From Polaromonas sp. JS666 (lineage in GTDB: Bacteria; Pseudomonadota; Gammaproteobacteria; Burkholderiales; Burkholderiaceae_C): a DNA stretch of 64,000 nucleotides. A program made the translations under genes and the position numbers. The DNA is taken from assembly GCF_900103405.1 (NCBI RefSeq), contig NZ_FNHX01000001.1, positions 620,001-684,000 of the forward strand. Direction: 5' to 3'. Shown one piece after another: positions 1 through 9,047 of this stretch; position 1 is the stretch's first letter, and every line of letters begins with the position of its first letter. A model generated the notes under the pieces. It was not told the origin of the DNA. It did not search any database and saw only the letters and a list, made by a program, of their open reading frames with translations.

Positions 1-1385
1 AACTCTACAAAAAGGCGGCCGGTGCGGCCCGGCGTGAAGGCCAGCGGCGCGTACACGGCCACCAGCGTGGCCGTCATGGTGACCACCGCAAAACCGATCT
101 CGCGCGCGCCCTTGATGCCGGCCGAGAACGGGTCCATGCCCTCCTCGATGTGGCGGAAGATGTTCTCCAGCATCACGATGGCGTCGTCCACCACCAGGCC
201 GATGGCCAGCACCAGCGCCAGCAGGGTCAGCGTGTTGATGGTGAAGCCCGCCAGGGCCATCATGGCGAAGGTGCCTATCAGGCTCACCGGAATGGTGACG
301 ATGGGGATGATGGAGGCGCGCAGCGTGCGCAGGAACACAAAAATCACCAGGGCCACCAGCACGATGGCCTCGGCGATGGTGTGGTACACATTGTTGACCG
401 AGCGGTCGATGAACACCGAGTTGTCGTTGGCGACGTCGATCAGCATGTCGGCCGGCAGGTCGGCCTTGAGCTTGGGAAAGACCTCCCGCACGCCCTTGGA
501 CAGGTCCAGCGGGTTGGCCGTAGCCTGGCGGATGACGCCGACCGCCACCGCCGAGCGGCCGTTGAGCCTGACCGCCGTGCGTTCGTCGGCCGCGCCCTCC
601 TCCACGCGCGCGACGTCGCGCACCTTGACGGAAAAGCCGTTGACGTTCTTGATGACGATCTCGCGGAACTGCGCGGGCCTGACCAGGTCGGTCTGCGAGG
701 TCACGCTGAATTCGCGCTGCTGCGACTCGATGCGGCCGGCCGGCAGCTCCAGGTTGCTGCGGCTGATGGCGTCCTCCACGTCCTGCGTGGTCAGCTTGTA
801 GGAGGCGAGCTTGTCGGTGTCCAGCCAGATGCGCATGGCGTACTTGCGCTCGCCGAAGATGCGCACGTCGGCCACGCCGGTCACGGTCTGCAGGCGCGGC
901 TTGACAATGCGGTTGACCAGGTCGTTGATCTGCAGCGGCGTCAGCGAATCGCTGGAAAAAGCCACCTGGATGACCGGGAAGGCGTCGGCCTCGACTTTGG
1001 CAATCACCGGCTCTTCAATCGCCTGCGGCAGGCGGTTGCGCACGCGCGAGGTGCGGTCACGCACCTCGGCGGCGGCCGAATCGGCGTCTTTCTCAAGGCG
1101 AAAGCGCACGCTGATCTGCGCCTGGTCGGCCCGGCTGATGGAGGTGATCACGTCCACCGCGTCGATGCCGGCGATGGAGTCTTCCAGCGGCTTGGTGACC
1201 TGCGACTCGATCACCTCGGCCGACGCGCCGGCGTAGCGCACGCTGACGGTCACCACGGGTTCGTCGATCTTGGGGTACTCGCGCACGGCCAGGCGGTTGA
1301 AACTGACCGCCCCGATGAGCACGATCAGCAGGGACAGCACGGTGGCAAAGACCGGGCGGCGTATGGAGACTTCAGCGAGTTGCAT
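1..1385 (-). CDS. RND efflux transporter permease subunit, C-terminus outside the window
   Basis: This is the inner-membrane proton/drug antiporter of a tripartite efflux pump (AcrB/MexF superfamily). About 461 N-terminal residues are present and the frame runs open off the left edge. Translation starts MQLAEVSIRRPVFATV, the usual cytoplasmic helix before TM1. It continues through the porter domain and into TM2-TM4, where GLVVDDAIVMLENIF carries the paired aspartates of the proton relay. The start is the ATG at 1383-1385, which lies 28 bp after the stop of the fusion-protein gene, so the two form an operon. The substrate cannot be told from sequence. Family assignment is firm, drug range unknown. 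Confidence 0.93.
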   Translation of the reverse strand, partial: MQLAEVSIRRPVFATVLSLLIVLIGAVSFNRLAVREYPKIDEPVVTVSVRYAGASAEVIESQVTKPLEDSIAGIDAVDVITSISRADQAQISVRFRLEKDADSAAAEVRDRTSRVRNRLPQAIEEPVIAKVEADAFPVIQVAFSSDSLTPLQINDLVNRIVKPRLQTVTGVADVRIFGERKYAMRIWLDTDKLASYKLTTQDVEDAISRSNLELPAGRIESQQREFSVTSQTDLVRPAQFREIVIKNVNGFSVKVRDVARVEEGAADERTAVRLNGRSAVAVGVIRQATANPLDLSKGVREVFPKLKADLPADMLIDVANDNSVFIDRSVNNVYHTIAEAIVLVALVIFVFLRTLRASIIPIVTIPVSLIGTFAMMALAGFTINTLTLLALVLAIGLVVDDAIVMLENIFRHIEEGMDPFSAGIKGAREIGFAVVTMTATLVAVYAPLAFTPGRTGRLFVE

Positions 1386-1413
1386 GGGAATCTATGGAAA
1401 CCGGGCCGGCCGC

Positions 1414-2796
1414 TCAGGTGGGGTCGCGCGCCGGCGGGCCCGCGGGAATGCGCTCGGCCGGGCTCAGGCTGCGCACCGGCACCAGGCCCCGCGGGGCCTC
1501 GGACACAACGACGCCGCAGGGGTTGGGGCCGGACAGCGGCGCCTGGGCCGCGGGCTCCGCGGCAGCGGCTTTCACCGGGGCGGGTGCTGCGCTGGCGGCG
1601 GCAGGCGTAGCGGCCGCAGGGGCCGAAGCGCCCGCGACCGGAGCGGCGGCTTTTGCATTGCCCGCGCGGGCCGAAGCACCCGCTGCCAGGTCCACCACGG
1701 TGACCAGCGTGCCGTCGCGCTGCACGCGCTGCTGGCCGGCCGCGACCACGGTGTCGCCGGCCTCCAGGCCTTCAAGAATCTCGACCTTGCCCGGGCTGCG
1801 CAGGCCGACCTTGACCTCCACGCGCTTGGTCGTGCGGGTCTGCTCGTTCGGGCCTTCCAGCAGCTTGATGACGAACTGCCGTCCGCCCTGCGGAACAATG
1901 GCCTCCTCGGGCACCACACGGGCGTTTTCGCGCACACCGAAAACGGTGTTGACGCGGGCGAACATGCCGGGGCGCAGCTGCAGCTGGCGGTTGTCTATGC
2001 AGCCGCGCACGCCTATGGAGCGGCCGTTGGCGTCGATCAGGGGATCTATGGCCTGGATCTGCGCGTTGTACTTGCGGCCGGGCAAGGCGTCGATGTCGAG
2101 CACGGCCGTCTGTCCGCGCTTGACCTTGTTCTGGAAACGCTCGGGCAGGCGGAAGTCGACAAAAATCGCCTCGATGTCCTCGATGTTGACGATATCCGCG
2201 CCGTCCTTGAGGTAGTCGCCCACGTTGACCAGGCGTATGCCGGCGATGCCGTCAAAAGGCGCGACGATTTTCAGGCGCGCCGCCGTGGCCTTGGCCAGCG
2301 AGAGCTTGGCTTCTGCCACCTGCAGGTTGGCCGCGCTTTCATCGAGGGAGCGCTGGCTGATGAAGTTTTGCGCCACCAGTTCCTGGTTGCGCTTCTGGTT
2401 GGCCCGGGCGATGGAGAGTTCCGCCTGGCTTTGCTGCACCTGGGCCAGCGGCAGCTGGTCGTCGAACTGCACCAGCACCTGGCCTTTGCGCACGCGCTGG
2501 CCGTCGGTGAAATTGAGCTGGGTGATGCGCCCGCTGACCTCGGGCCGCAAGACCACGCCGCGGCGTGAACGCAGGCTGCCCACGGCTTGCGTGTCGTCCG
2601 ACAGCCGGGCCAGTTCCACTTTGGCGGCTTCCACCGTGACCGGTTTCCCCGAATTGGCGCCATTGCCGTTACCGGCTGCTGAAGGTGTGGCGTTTGCGGC
2701 ATCCGGCGCCTTGGGTTTCTGGAGCCACCAGGCGGCGCCCGATGCGACCGCAATGCCCGCGACGGCGACAGCTGTATAGATTGCTTTGGATGCCAT
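1414..2796 (-). CDS. RND efflux periplasmic adaptor (membrane fusion protein, HlyD/AcrA family)
   Basis: The 460-residue adaptor links the RND permease to an outer-membrane channel. I chose the ATG at 2796 because MASKAIYTAVAVAGIAVASG forms a normal N-terminal anchor; an upstream ATG would add 31 non-conserved residues. The order is anchor (about 5-22), a low-complexity linker, the barrel-sandwich half (GRITQLNFTDGQRVRKGQVLV), a coiled-coil hairpin rich in Gln/Ala, the second lipoyl half (IVAPFDGIAGIRLVNVGDYL), then beta-barrel and membrane-proximal domains. An unusual Ala/Pro-rich tail of roughly 60 residues follows. It is first in the operon with the permease. No outer-membrane factor gene is visible in the window. 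Confidence 0.92.
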   Translation of the reverse strand: MASKAIYTAVAVAGIAVASGAAWWLQKPKAPDAANATPSAAGNGNGANSGKPVTVEAAKVELARLSDDTQAVGSLRSRRGVVLRPEVSGRITQLNFTDGQRVRKGQVLVQFDDQLPLAQVQQSQAELSIARANQKRNQELVAQNFISQRSLDESAANLQVAEAKLSLAKATAARLKIVAPFDGIAGIRLVNVGDYLKDGADIVNIEDIEAIFVDFRLPERFQNKVKRGQTAVLDIDALPGRKYNAQIQAIDPLIDANGRSIGVRGCIDNRQLQLRPGMFARVNTVFGVRENARVVPEEAIVPQGGRQFVIKLLEGPNEQTRTTKRVEVKVGLRSPGKVEILEGLEAGDTVVAAGQQRVQRDGTLVTVVDLAAGASARAGNAKAAAPVAGASAPAAATPAAASAAPAPVKAAAAEPAAQAPLSGPNPCGVVVSEAPRGLVPVRSLSPAERIPAGPPARDPT

Positions 2797-3060
2797 GGGG
2801 AAGGAACTTGTAATACAAAGAGATACAAACTTCCAATGTAGCAGGACACCATGGCGCGCGCAGCCTTTTCTCGCCCTTGCCAGGGGCAAGCGCGGTAGCT
2901 TTACAACGGCTTTACCAAAGGCCGGCGGCCGCCGTGGGCCGGATGCTACGTACGCTTATGGTGCATGCCGGCGCGCGGACATCGGCGCCGGCCGTTCCTG
3001 CTTGGGTCGCGTTTTTTAGCGCATGTTCCCGCCGCCGCCCGCGGCCCACCCGGGCGCTTG

Positions 3061-3543
3061 TTACAAGCGGCCCAGCGCGCGCTCCACGCCCTTGTTGGCC
3101 AGCGCGTCGGCGCGCTCGTTGCCGGGGTCGCCGGCGTGGCCCTTGACCCAGCGCCAGTCGATCTTGTGGCCGCTGCTGCTCACCAGCGCGTCCAGGCGCT
3201 GCCACAGGTCCACGTTCTTGACGGGGGCCTTTGCCGCCGTGCGCCAGCCCCTGGCCTTCCAGCCGTGGATCCACTCGGTGATGCCCTTGCGCACGTACTC
3301 GCTGTCGAGGTACAAGGTCACACTGCAGGGCCGCTTGAGCGCCGCCAGGGCCTCGATGACGGCCGTCATTTCCATGCGGTTGTTGGTGGTGCCCAGCTCG
3401 CCGCCGAACAGTTCTTTCTGGGTGCCGCCCTGGGTCAGCAGCACACCCCAGCCGCCAGGCCCGGGATTACCCTTACATGCGCCGTCGGTGTAGATCACGA
3501 CGGGCTGGGATGCGGCGGCGGGGCTGGTGGATAAGTCGGTCAT
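3061..3543 (-). CDS. rnhA: ribonuclease HI
   Basis: The 160-residue enzyme cleaves the RNA strand of RNA-DNA hybrids, which removes primers and R-loops in the cytoplasm. All active-site residues are visible: D20 in [16 protein letters not shown]58 in NNRMEMT, D80 in YLDSEYV, H136 in VKGHAGD and D146 in NERADALA. Length and motif order match E. coli RNase HI. It lies 75 bp downstream of the methyltransferase gene on the same strand. The gloB-methyltransferase-rnhA neighbourhood is also seen in enterobacteria (gloB-yafS-rnhA), which supports the assignment. The usual dnaQ neighbour is missing here. Confidence 0.97.
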   Translation of the reverse strand: MTDLSTSPAAASQPVVIYTDGACKGNPGPGGWGVLLTQGGTQKELFGGELGTTNNRMEMTAVIEALAALKRPCSVTLYLDSEYVRKGITEWIHGWKARGWRTAAKAPVKNVDLWQRLDALVSSSGHKIDWRWVKGHAGDPGNERADALANKGVERALGRL

Positions 3544-3618
3544 GCGTTGCTTGCTGCTTATGAAAAAACACCGGGCCCTACGGCACCCGGCAGTTGAAAG
3601 AAAGAAAAAAAGACCGGC

Positions 3619-4437
3619 TCAGGCCGGCGGCCGCAGCCGCACAGCCGGCTCCTTGTTGGCCACCGCGGCCGGCGCCGCGGCCGGGGCCTTGCGCGCCTTC
3701 CACGCGGGCTCCAGCAGCCGCACGCCACGCACACGCTTGATCGCCGCGAGAAAGTACACGGCGCCGAAGATAGGCCACCAGCGCGCGCCTGCCGCGTCCA
3801 TCCATTCGAAGCGGTCCAGCCAGGCCTGGCTGGTCAGCGCCGGGCGGTAGCAACCGAAGCGCCCCGACTCTACCTCAAAGTCCAGCAGCCTGAGCCAGTC
3901 GCGCAGCCGCCAGTAGCCGATGAATTCTCCCGTCTTGGGCAGGAACAGGCTGTCGTAGCCCCAGCGCTGGTACAGGTGGCCGCGCCGCTGGCGCAGGCCC
4001 CAGAGGCTGGTGGGATTGAGCCCGCTGATGACCACGCGGCCCTCTGGCACCAGCACCCGGCTGACCTCGCGCAGGGTGGCATGCGGGTCTCGGCTGAGCT
4101 CCAGTGTGTGCGGCAGCACCACCAGGTCCAGGCTGCTTTCCGGAAACGGCAGCGCGCCCGAGTCGGTCAGCAAGGCCGCGCGCCGGGAACTTGCCGCAGG
4201 GGCGCCGGTCGCACCATCAGCGTGCGCGGGCAAGGAAGGCGCCGACTCTAATGCCAGCCATTTGTGCGGCATGCGGTTGGCCTGCAGCGCATCGAGTTCC
4301 GGCAGGCCCAGCTGCAGCGCGTGGTAGCCGAAGACGTCGCTGACGGCCTGGTCGAAATGCGCGCGCTCCCAGTCCAGCAGGTAAGCGCCAGGCGGCGTCG
4401 CCAGCCAGTCCGTCAAACCTATAATTTCAGAGCTCAT
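3619..4437 (-). CDS. class I SAM-dependent methyltransferase, YafS-like
   Basis: This is a 272-residue cytoplasmic methyltransferase of unknown substrate. The visible Rossmann-type methyltransferase signals are a motif-IV-like stretch LPFPESSLDLVVLPHTLE, then LREVSRVLVPEGRVVISGLNP, typical of Methyltransf_11 proteins. The first glycine-rich motif is weak. The C-terminus is rich in Ala, Pro and Arg. The gene is divergent from gloB with only 31 bp between the starts, and rnhA follows. The same trio with a YafS protein occurs in E. coli, so YafS orthology is likely, but the reaction is not known. Confidence 0.85.
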   Translation of the reverse strand: MSSEIIGLTDWLATPPGAYLLDWERAHFDQAVSDVFGYHALQLGLPELDALQANRMPHKWLALESAPSLPAHADGATGAPAASSRRAALLTDSGALPFPESSLDLVVLPHTLELSRDPHATLREVSRVLVPEGRVVISGLNPTSLWGLRQRRGHLYQRWGYDSLFLPKTGEFIGYWRLRDWLRLLDFEVESGRFGCYRPALTSQAWLDRFEWMDAAGARWWPIFGAVYFLAAIKRVRGVRLLEPAWKARKAPAAAPAAVANKEPAVRLRPPA

Positions 4438-4468
4438 CGAGATACCGCATGTTCATCGAAACCACCGC

Positions 4469-5239
4469 ATGTATTTGATCCCCATCCCCGCCTTCAACGA
4501 CAACTACCTCTGGTTGTTGCATGACGGCAAGCGCGCCCTGGTCGTGGACCCGGGAGATGCCGGGCCGGTGCAGCGCGCCCTGGATGAGCACGCATTGCAA
4601 CTGGAGTCGATTCTAGTCACGCACCACCATGCGGACCACACGGGCGGTGTGGACGCCCTTCGCGAAGCCACGGGTGCCCAGGTCTGGGGCCCGGCCACCG
4701 AGCGCATTCCGCAGCCTTATACGCACCTCAAGGGCGGCGACACCGCGCGCGCCCTCGGGCTTGAATTCCAGGTGATTGACGTGCCGGGCCACACAGCGGG
4801 CCACATCGCTTATTACGCACCCGAGGTGAACGGCAAGCCCTTGCTGTTCTGCGGCGACACGCTGTTCTCGGGCGGCTGCGGGCGTTTGTTTGAAGGCACG
4901 CCCGCGCAAATGCTGGCCTCGCTCGACAAGCTCGCCGCCCTGCCCGGCAACACCGTGGTCTGCTGCACCCACGAATACACGCTGTCCAACCTGCGCTTTG
5001 CCATGGCCGTGGAGCCCGGCAACGCGGAACTGGCGGCCTACCAGGCGAAATGCATACGCCTGCGTGAGCAAGGACAACCGACCCTGCCGAGCTCGATCGA
5101 GCAGGAACTGCTGGTTAACCCCTTTTTACGAACCCGGCAAGCCACTATCATGCAGGCTGCCCGGCACTTTGATGCGTCGGCCCATGACGACACCACCGTA
5201 TTTGCCGCCATCCGGCAGTGGAAAAACCAATTCAAATGA
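4469..5239 (+). CDS. gloB: hydroxyacylglutathione hydrolase (glyoxalase II)
   Basis: The 256-residue metallo-beta-lactamase-fold enzyme hydrolyses S-lactoylglutathione to lactate and glutathione, the second step of methylglyoxal detoxification. The binuclear metal motif THHHADHTGG sits at residues 51-60. Further ligands lie in VPGHTAGH, FCGDTLFSGGCGRLFEGT and CCTHEYT. The C-terminal substrate-binding part (NPFLRT) is present, so the protein is full length. Its stop overlaps the start of mltD as ATGA, giving translational coupling. It is divergent from the YafS-like gene. Confidence 0.97.
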   Translation: MYLIPIPAFNDNYLWLLHDGKRALVVDPGDAGPVQRALDEHALQLESILVTHHHADHTGGVDALREATGAQVWGPATERIPQPYTHLKGGDTARALGLEFQVIDVPGHTAGHIAYYAPEVNGKPLLFCGDTLFSGGCGRLFEGTPAQMLASLDKLAALPGNTVVCCTHEYTLSNLRFAMAVEPGNAELAAYQAKCIRLREQGQPTLPSSIEQELLVNPFLRTRQATIMQAARHFDASAHDDTTVFAAIRQWKNQFK

Positions 5240-6810
5240 CGCCACACCCCCGCACCACTGCAGTTGCCAGCCTTTCGAGCTTTTCCGGCCCTTCGAATCC
5301 TTTCTCCTCCTCACTTTTTCGCCTTGCTTCGCTGGCCTTGCTGCTGGCGGCATCGCTGCTCGCGGGCTGCGCCACGCAGGCGCCAGGCCTGCCCAGCGAC
5401 CCGGTGCTGACCACCGGCGGCGCACCGGCCGCCAAGCCGCTGCTGCCCAGCGGCCCGCTGCAGGCCATCACGCCGGGCCAGGCCGGCTCGCGCCAGATCG
5501 CTTCGACCGAGCCGCCCAAGGAGCTCTGGGACCGCATACGCCGCGGCTTTGCCATGCCCGACCTGCAAAACGAGCTGGTGACCGACCGCGAGCAGTGGTA
5601 TGCCAGCCGGCCCGACTACATCCAGCGCATGACCGAGCGTTCCAGTAAATACCTGTTCCACATTGTTGAGGAGCTCGAGCGCCGCCAGATGCCCACCGAG
5701 CTGGCCCTGCTGCCCTTCATCGAAAGCGCCTTCAACCCGCAGGCCGTCTCCAGCGCCAAGGCCGCCGGCATGTGGCAGTTCATGCCGGCCACCGGCAAGT
5801 ATTTCGACCTCAAGCAAAACGCCTTCCGCGACGACCGCCGCGACGTGCTGGCCTCCACCCGCGCCGCGCTGGACTACCTGCAAAAACTCTACGGCATGTT
5901 CGGCGACTGGCACCTGGCGCTGGCCGCCTACAACTGGGGTGAAGGCAGCGTGGCCCGCGCCATCGCCAAAAACCAGCGGGCCGGCCTTGGCACCAGCTAC
6001 GCCGACCTCAACATGCCGGCCGAAACCCGGCTCTATGTGCCCAAGCTGCAGGCCGTCAAGAACATCGTCGCCAACCCGCAGGCTTTCCGCACCGAGCTGC
6101 CGCTGATCGAGAACCATCCCTACTTCCAGCAGGTGCTGATCACGCGCGACATCGACGTGGCCCTGGCCGCGCGCCTGGCCGACGTCAAGATCGAGGACTT
6201 CAAGGCACTGAACCCTTCGGCGCACCGCCCCGTCATCATCGCCGCCGGCACGCCGCAAATCCTGCTGCCCTGGGACAACGCCACGGTGTTCCAGCGCAAC
6301 TTCGAGGCCTACAGCCAGGGCCAGTACGCGAGCTGGACGGCCTGGACCGCGCCCAGCACCATGAGCCCGGGCGAGGCGGCGCGCCGCACCGGCATGAGCG
6401 AGACCGACCTGCGCGGCGTCAACAACATCCCGCCGCGCATGCTGATCAAGGCCGGCTCCACCCTGCTGGTGCCGCGCTCGGCCAAGGTTGAGACCGACGT
6501 CACCTCGCATGTGGCCGACACCGCCCAGGTGTCCTTCGCGCCCGAAGTCGTCACGCGCCGCACCACCGTGAAAGCCCGCAAGGGCGAATCGGTGGCAACC
6601 ATCGCCAAGCGCTACGGCCTGAGCGCCGCCAATGTGGCCGAGTGGAACCATGTCAGCGCCTCCAGCGCCTTCAAGCTGGGCCACCCGGTGGTGGTCTTCC
6701 TGCCGGTCAAAAGCCATGCCGCCTCGGCCAGCCACGGCCGCGGCAAGGCCGGCGTCAAGGCCGTCAAGCGCGGCTCGGCCAAGCCTGTGGTGAAAGCCAA
6801 AAAGCGTTAA
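5236..6810 (+). CDS. mltD: membrane-bound lytic murein transglycosylase D with LysM domain
   Basis: This lipoprotein cleaves peptidoglycan glycan strands by a lytic transglycosylase reaction. I chose the ATG overlapping the gloB stop (ATGA). A signal peptide ends in the lipobox LLAGC with the acylated Cys at residue 45. The SLT domain follows with catalytic Glu163 in LLPFIESAFNPQAVS and the AAGMWQFMPATG loop; a second conserved part is LALAAYNWGEGSV. A LysM-like region (RKGESVATIAKRYGLSAANV) near residues 450-490 binds peptidoglycan. The tail is Lys-rich. The mltD-gloB pairing is the same as in E. coli. Confidence 0.96.
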   Translation: MTPHPRTTAVASLSSFSGPSNPFSSSLFRLASLALLLAASLLAGCATQAPGLPSDPVLTTGGAPAAKPLLPSGPLQAITPGQAGSRQIASTEPPKELWDRIRRGFAMPDLQNELVTDREQWYASRPDYIQRMTERSSKYLFHIVEELERRQMPTELALLPFIESAFNPQAVSSAKAAGMWQFMPATGKYFDLKQNAFRDDRRDVLASTRAALDYLQKLYGMFGDWHLALAAYNWGEGSVARAIAKNQRAGLGTSYADLNMPAETRLYVPKLQAVKNIVANPQAFRTELPLIENHPYFQQVLITRDIDVALAARLADVKIEDFKALNPSAHRPVIIAAGTPQILLPWDNATVFQRNFEAYSQGQYASWTAWTAPSTMSPGEAARRTGMSETDLRGVNNIPPRMLIKAGSTLLVPRSAKVETDVTSHVADTAQVSFAPEVVTRRTTVKARKGESVATIAKRYGLSAANVAEWNHVSASSAFKLGHPVVVFLPVKSHAASASHGRGKAGVKAVKRGSAKPVVKAKKR

Positions 6811-6835
6811 GGCGACGCCTTCACGCCCCGGGCGG

Positions 6836-6988
6836 CTAAAGCTTGAGCGTGCCCACGCCGAACAGGCCCACCAGGCCGATGACGATCAGGTAGATGGCCA
6901 CGATGTAGTTGAGCAGGCGCGGAATGATCAGGATCAGGATGCCGGCGATCAGGGACATCAACGGCCCTATGCTGAGCGAGAGGTTCAT
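6836..6988 (-). CDS. small hydrophobic protein, DUF3096-like
   Basis: This 50-residue ORF runs from an ATG at 6988 to a TAG at 6836. Nearly the whole chain is two membrane-spanning segments, and it contains LIAGILILIIPRLLNYIVAIY and ends LVGLFGVGTLKL. This matches my memory of the DUF3096 small membrane proteins common in proteobacteria. The function is unknown. It lies in the space between convergent mltD and the ABC operon. Third codon positions are strongly G/C, as expected for a real gene here. Confidence 0.8.
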   Translation of the reverse strand: MNLSLSIGPLMSLIAGILILIIPRLLNYIVAIYLIVIGLVGLFGVGTLKL

Positions 6989-7153
6989 GGCGTTTTCCTT
7001 GGAGTTTTGGATGCCGGCTTGCCCGCCGCCCCTGGCGCGGCGGCCAGGGCGTGGAACGGTGCAAGCCCGGTTTTGACTCTAGGGAAACGCCCCGCCCGGC
7101 GCTGTAGGACGGCAGGAAGAATTGCCGTGCACGGAAAGCCTTAGAAGCTGCTC

Positions 7154-7993
7154 CTAGAGCTTTTCCGTCTCGCCGCTGCGCGGCTGCCACTTCATGAGGC
7201 GCTTTTCGAGCCGGCCCACAATGCCGTCCAGCACCAGCGCAAAGGCCGTCAGCACCACAATGCCGGCGAACACGGTGTTGACGTCGAAGGTGCCCTCGGC
7301 CTGCAAAATCAGGTAGCCCACGCCACGCGCCGAGCCCAGGTATTCACCGACCACCGCGCCCACAAAGGCCAGGCCCACCGAGGTGTGCAGGCTGGAGAAC
7401 ACCCAGCTGGTGGCGCTGGGCAGGTAAACCGTGCGCAGCAGCTGGCGCTGGTTGGCGCCCAGCATGCGGGCATTGGCCAGCACCACCGGGCTGACCTCCT
7501 TCACGCCCTGGTAGACGTTGAAGAACACGATAAAGAACACCAGCGTGACGGCCAGCGCCACCTTGCTCCAGATGCCCAGGCCCAGCCACAGTGAAAAGAT
7601 GGGCGCGAGGATCACGCGCGGCATCGAATTGGCGGCCTTGATGTAAGGGTCCAGGATGGCGCTGGCCGTGGGCGCCAGCGCCAGCCACAGGCCGCAGGCC
7701 AGGCCCAGCACCGTGCCTATGCCGAAGGCCAGCACCGTCTCCAGCAAGGTGGTGCCCAGGTGCAGGTAAATGTCGGCATTGCCGGACAGTCCTTCGGGAA
7801 ACAGCGCACTGGGGCCGAAGCCGAAAGGCATGAACCAGCTCCAGACCCGGCCCGCCACCTTGATCGGTTCGCCCAGGAAAAACGCGGTCTTCTGGTTGCG
7901 CGAAGCGGCGTGCCAGACCAGCAGGATGACGACCAGCAAACCCACTTGCCAGGCGCGCAGGTTTTTTTCGGAAGGTTTCAGGGAAGACCACAT
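7154..7993 (-). CDS. ABC transporter permease, nitrate/sulfonate/taurine type
   Basis: The 279-residue inner-membrane permease has about six hydrophobic segments and the BPD_transp_1 signature. The EAA-like loop is seen around MLGANQRQLLRTVYLPSATSW, where the ATPase docks. It starts 2 bp after the ATPase stop, so the pair is coupled. Together with the ATPase and binding protein it forms a SsuABC/TauABC-like importer. The substrate is unknown, and no sulfonatase, dioxygenase or nitrilase gene is adjacent to narrow it. Confidence 0.92.
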   Translation of the reverse strand: MWSSLKPSEKNLRAWQVGLLVVILLVWHAASRNQKTAFFLGEPIKVAGRVWSWFMPFGFGPSALFPEGLSGNADIYLHLGTTLLETVLAFGIGTVLGLACGLWLALAPTASAILDPYIKAANSMPRVILAPIFSLWLGLGIWSKVALAVTLVFFIVFFNVYQGVKEVSPVVLANARMLGANQRQLLRTVYLPSATSWVFSSLHTSVGLAFVGAVVGEYLGSARGVGYLILQAEGTFDVNTVFAGIVVLTAFALVLDGIVGRLEKRLMKWQPRSGETEKL

Positions 7994-7995
7994 AC

Positions 7996-8823
7996 TCAGG
8001 CGGCCTTCTTCAATTGCTGCGCATAACCCTTGAGCACCTCGTCGCGCAACACATTCCAGATCTGCGTGTGCAGCTCGACAAAACGCGGGTGGTGGCGCAC
8101 CTCCGCCACGTCGCGCGGGCGCGGCAGGTCTATCGCGAACTCGCCTATGGGATGCGTGCCCGGGCCGGCCGAGAGCACGACCACGCGGTCGCTCATGGCG
8201 ATGGCTTCGTCAAGGTCATGGGTGATAAAAAGCACGGCCTTCTTTTTGGCGGCCCAGAGCGCCAGCACTTCGTTTTCCATGAGCTGGCGCGTCTGGATAT
8301 CGAGCGCGCTAAAGGGCTCGTCCATCAGGATGATGTCCGGGTCCAGCGCCAGCACCTGGGCCAGCGCGGTGCGCTTGCGCATGCCGCCCGAAAGCTGGTG
8401 CGGGTAGCGGTCGCCGAACTCGGCCAGGCCCACACGCTCCAGCCAGCCCTGGGCCTGGCGGCGTGCCTCCGCATCCGGAACCCCGCGGTATTGCAGGCCC
8501 ATCATCACATTGGCCAGCGCGCTGCGCCAGGGCATCAAGGCCTCGGTCTGGAACATATAACCGGCGCGGGTGTTGATGCCGGCCAGCGGCGCGCCAAAGA
8601 CTTTGACCTCGCCCGACGAGGCCTGCAGCAGGCCGGCGCCTATATTGAGCAGCGTGGACTTGCCGCAGCCCGTGGGCCCCACGACCGAGACGAACTCACC
8701 TGCGTTGATGCGCAAGGTGGTGTTGCTGACGGCGGTATAACGCTGGGCCGCATCGTCGCGTGAGCGGAAGGTGCAGCTGATATCGATCAGCTCGAGGGCA
8801 CAGGCGTTGTCGGGTTCGGGCAT
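7996..8823 (-). CDS. ABC transporter ATP-binding protein, nitrate/sulfonate/taurine type
   Basis: The 275-residue ATPase energises the importer at 7.1-10.1 kb. Walker A is GPTGCGKST, the Q-loop lies in YMFQTEALMPW, the ABC signature is LSGGMRKR, Walker B plus catalytic Glu is ILMDEPFSALD, and the switch His is in FITHDLDEA. Length and motif order match SsuB/TauB. A dispersed GC-rich repeat copy lies in the 224-bp space between the binding-protein gene and this gene. Confidence 0.94.
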   Translation of the reverse strand: MPEPDNACALELIDISCTFRSRDDAAQRYTAVSNTTLRINAGEFVSVVGPTGCGKSTLLNIGAGLLQASSGEVKVFGAPLAGINTRAGYMFQTEALMPWRSALANVMMGLQYRGVPDAEARRQAQGWLERVGLAEFGDRYPHQLSGGMRKRTALAQVLALDPDIILMDEPFSALDIQTRQLMENEVLALWAAKKKAVLFITHDLDEAIAMSDRVVVLSAGPGTHPIGEFAIDLPRPRDVAEVRHHPRFVELHTQIWNVLRDEVLKGYAQQLKKAA

Positions 8824-8860
8824 GGCGGGAGCTTACAGCAAGCTGCCTGCGCGGAGATAG

Positions 8861-8976
8861 GCCCCCACGCTTTTCACTTCGCCTTCGGCTTCGTGTAATG
8901 CGCTGCCCCCCCCCCAAGGGGGCGCTGCGCCTGCGGTCTGGCAAAGCCAGTCCCGCGGCCCCTGCTGGCAAAGACG
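8861..8976 (+). repeat. dispersed GC-rich hairpin element, copy A
   Basis: First of four copies of a roughly 95-bp element (others at 11327, 29319 and 54551). The order is a GCCCCCACG start, a TTCGTGTA box, a C-run/G-run hairpin, GCGCTGCGCC, then a CTGGC-AAA-GCCAG hairpin enclosed by GCGG and CCGC. This copy is the longest: it has an extra CTTCGGCTTCG insertion and a C10 run. It reads opposite to the ABC operon in which it sits, between the binding-protein and ATPase genes. Confidence 0.85.
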
Positions 8977-9047
8977 GGCCCCAAACTTTTCGCTTCGTGT
9001 ATTTTCGACATCAGCACGGGCGGCCTCGACCACCAGCAGGGGCGGGG

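Noticed and set aside
150..1610. Long plus-strand ORF over the RND genes
   Set aside because: It is a shadow of the minus-strand RND permease and adaptor: His/Gly/Arg-rich translation with no family features, a known artefact in high-GC DNA. The same applies to the long opposite-strand ORFs over mltD, rho, addAB, ppk1 and ppx.
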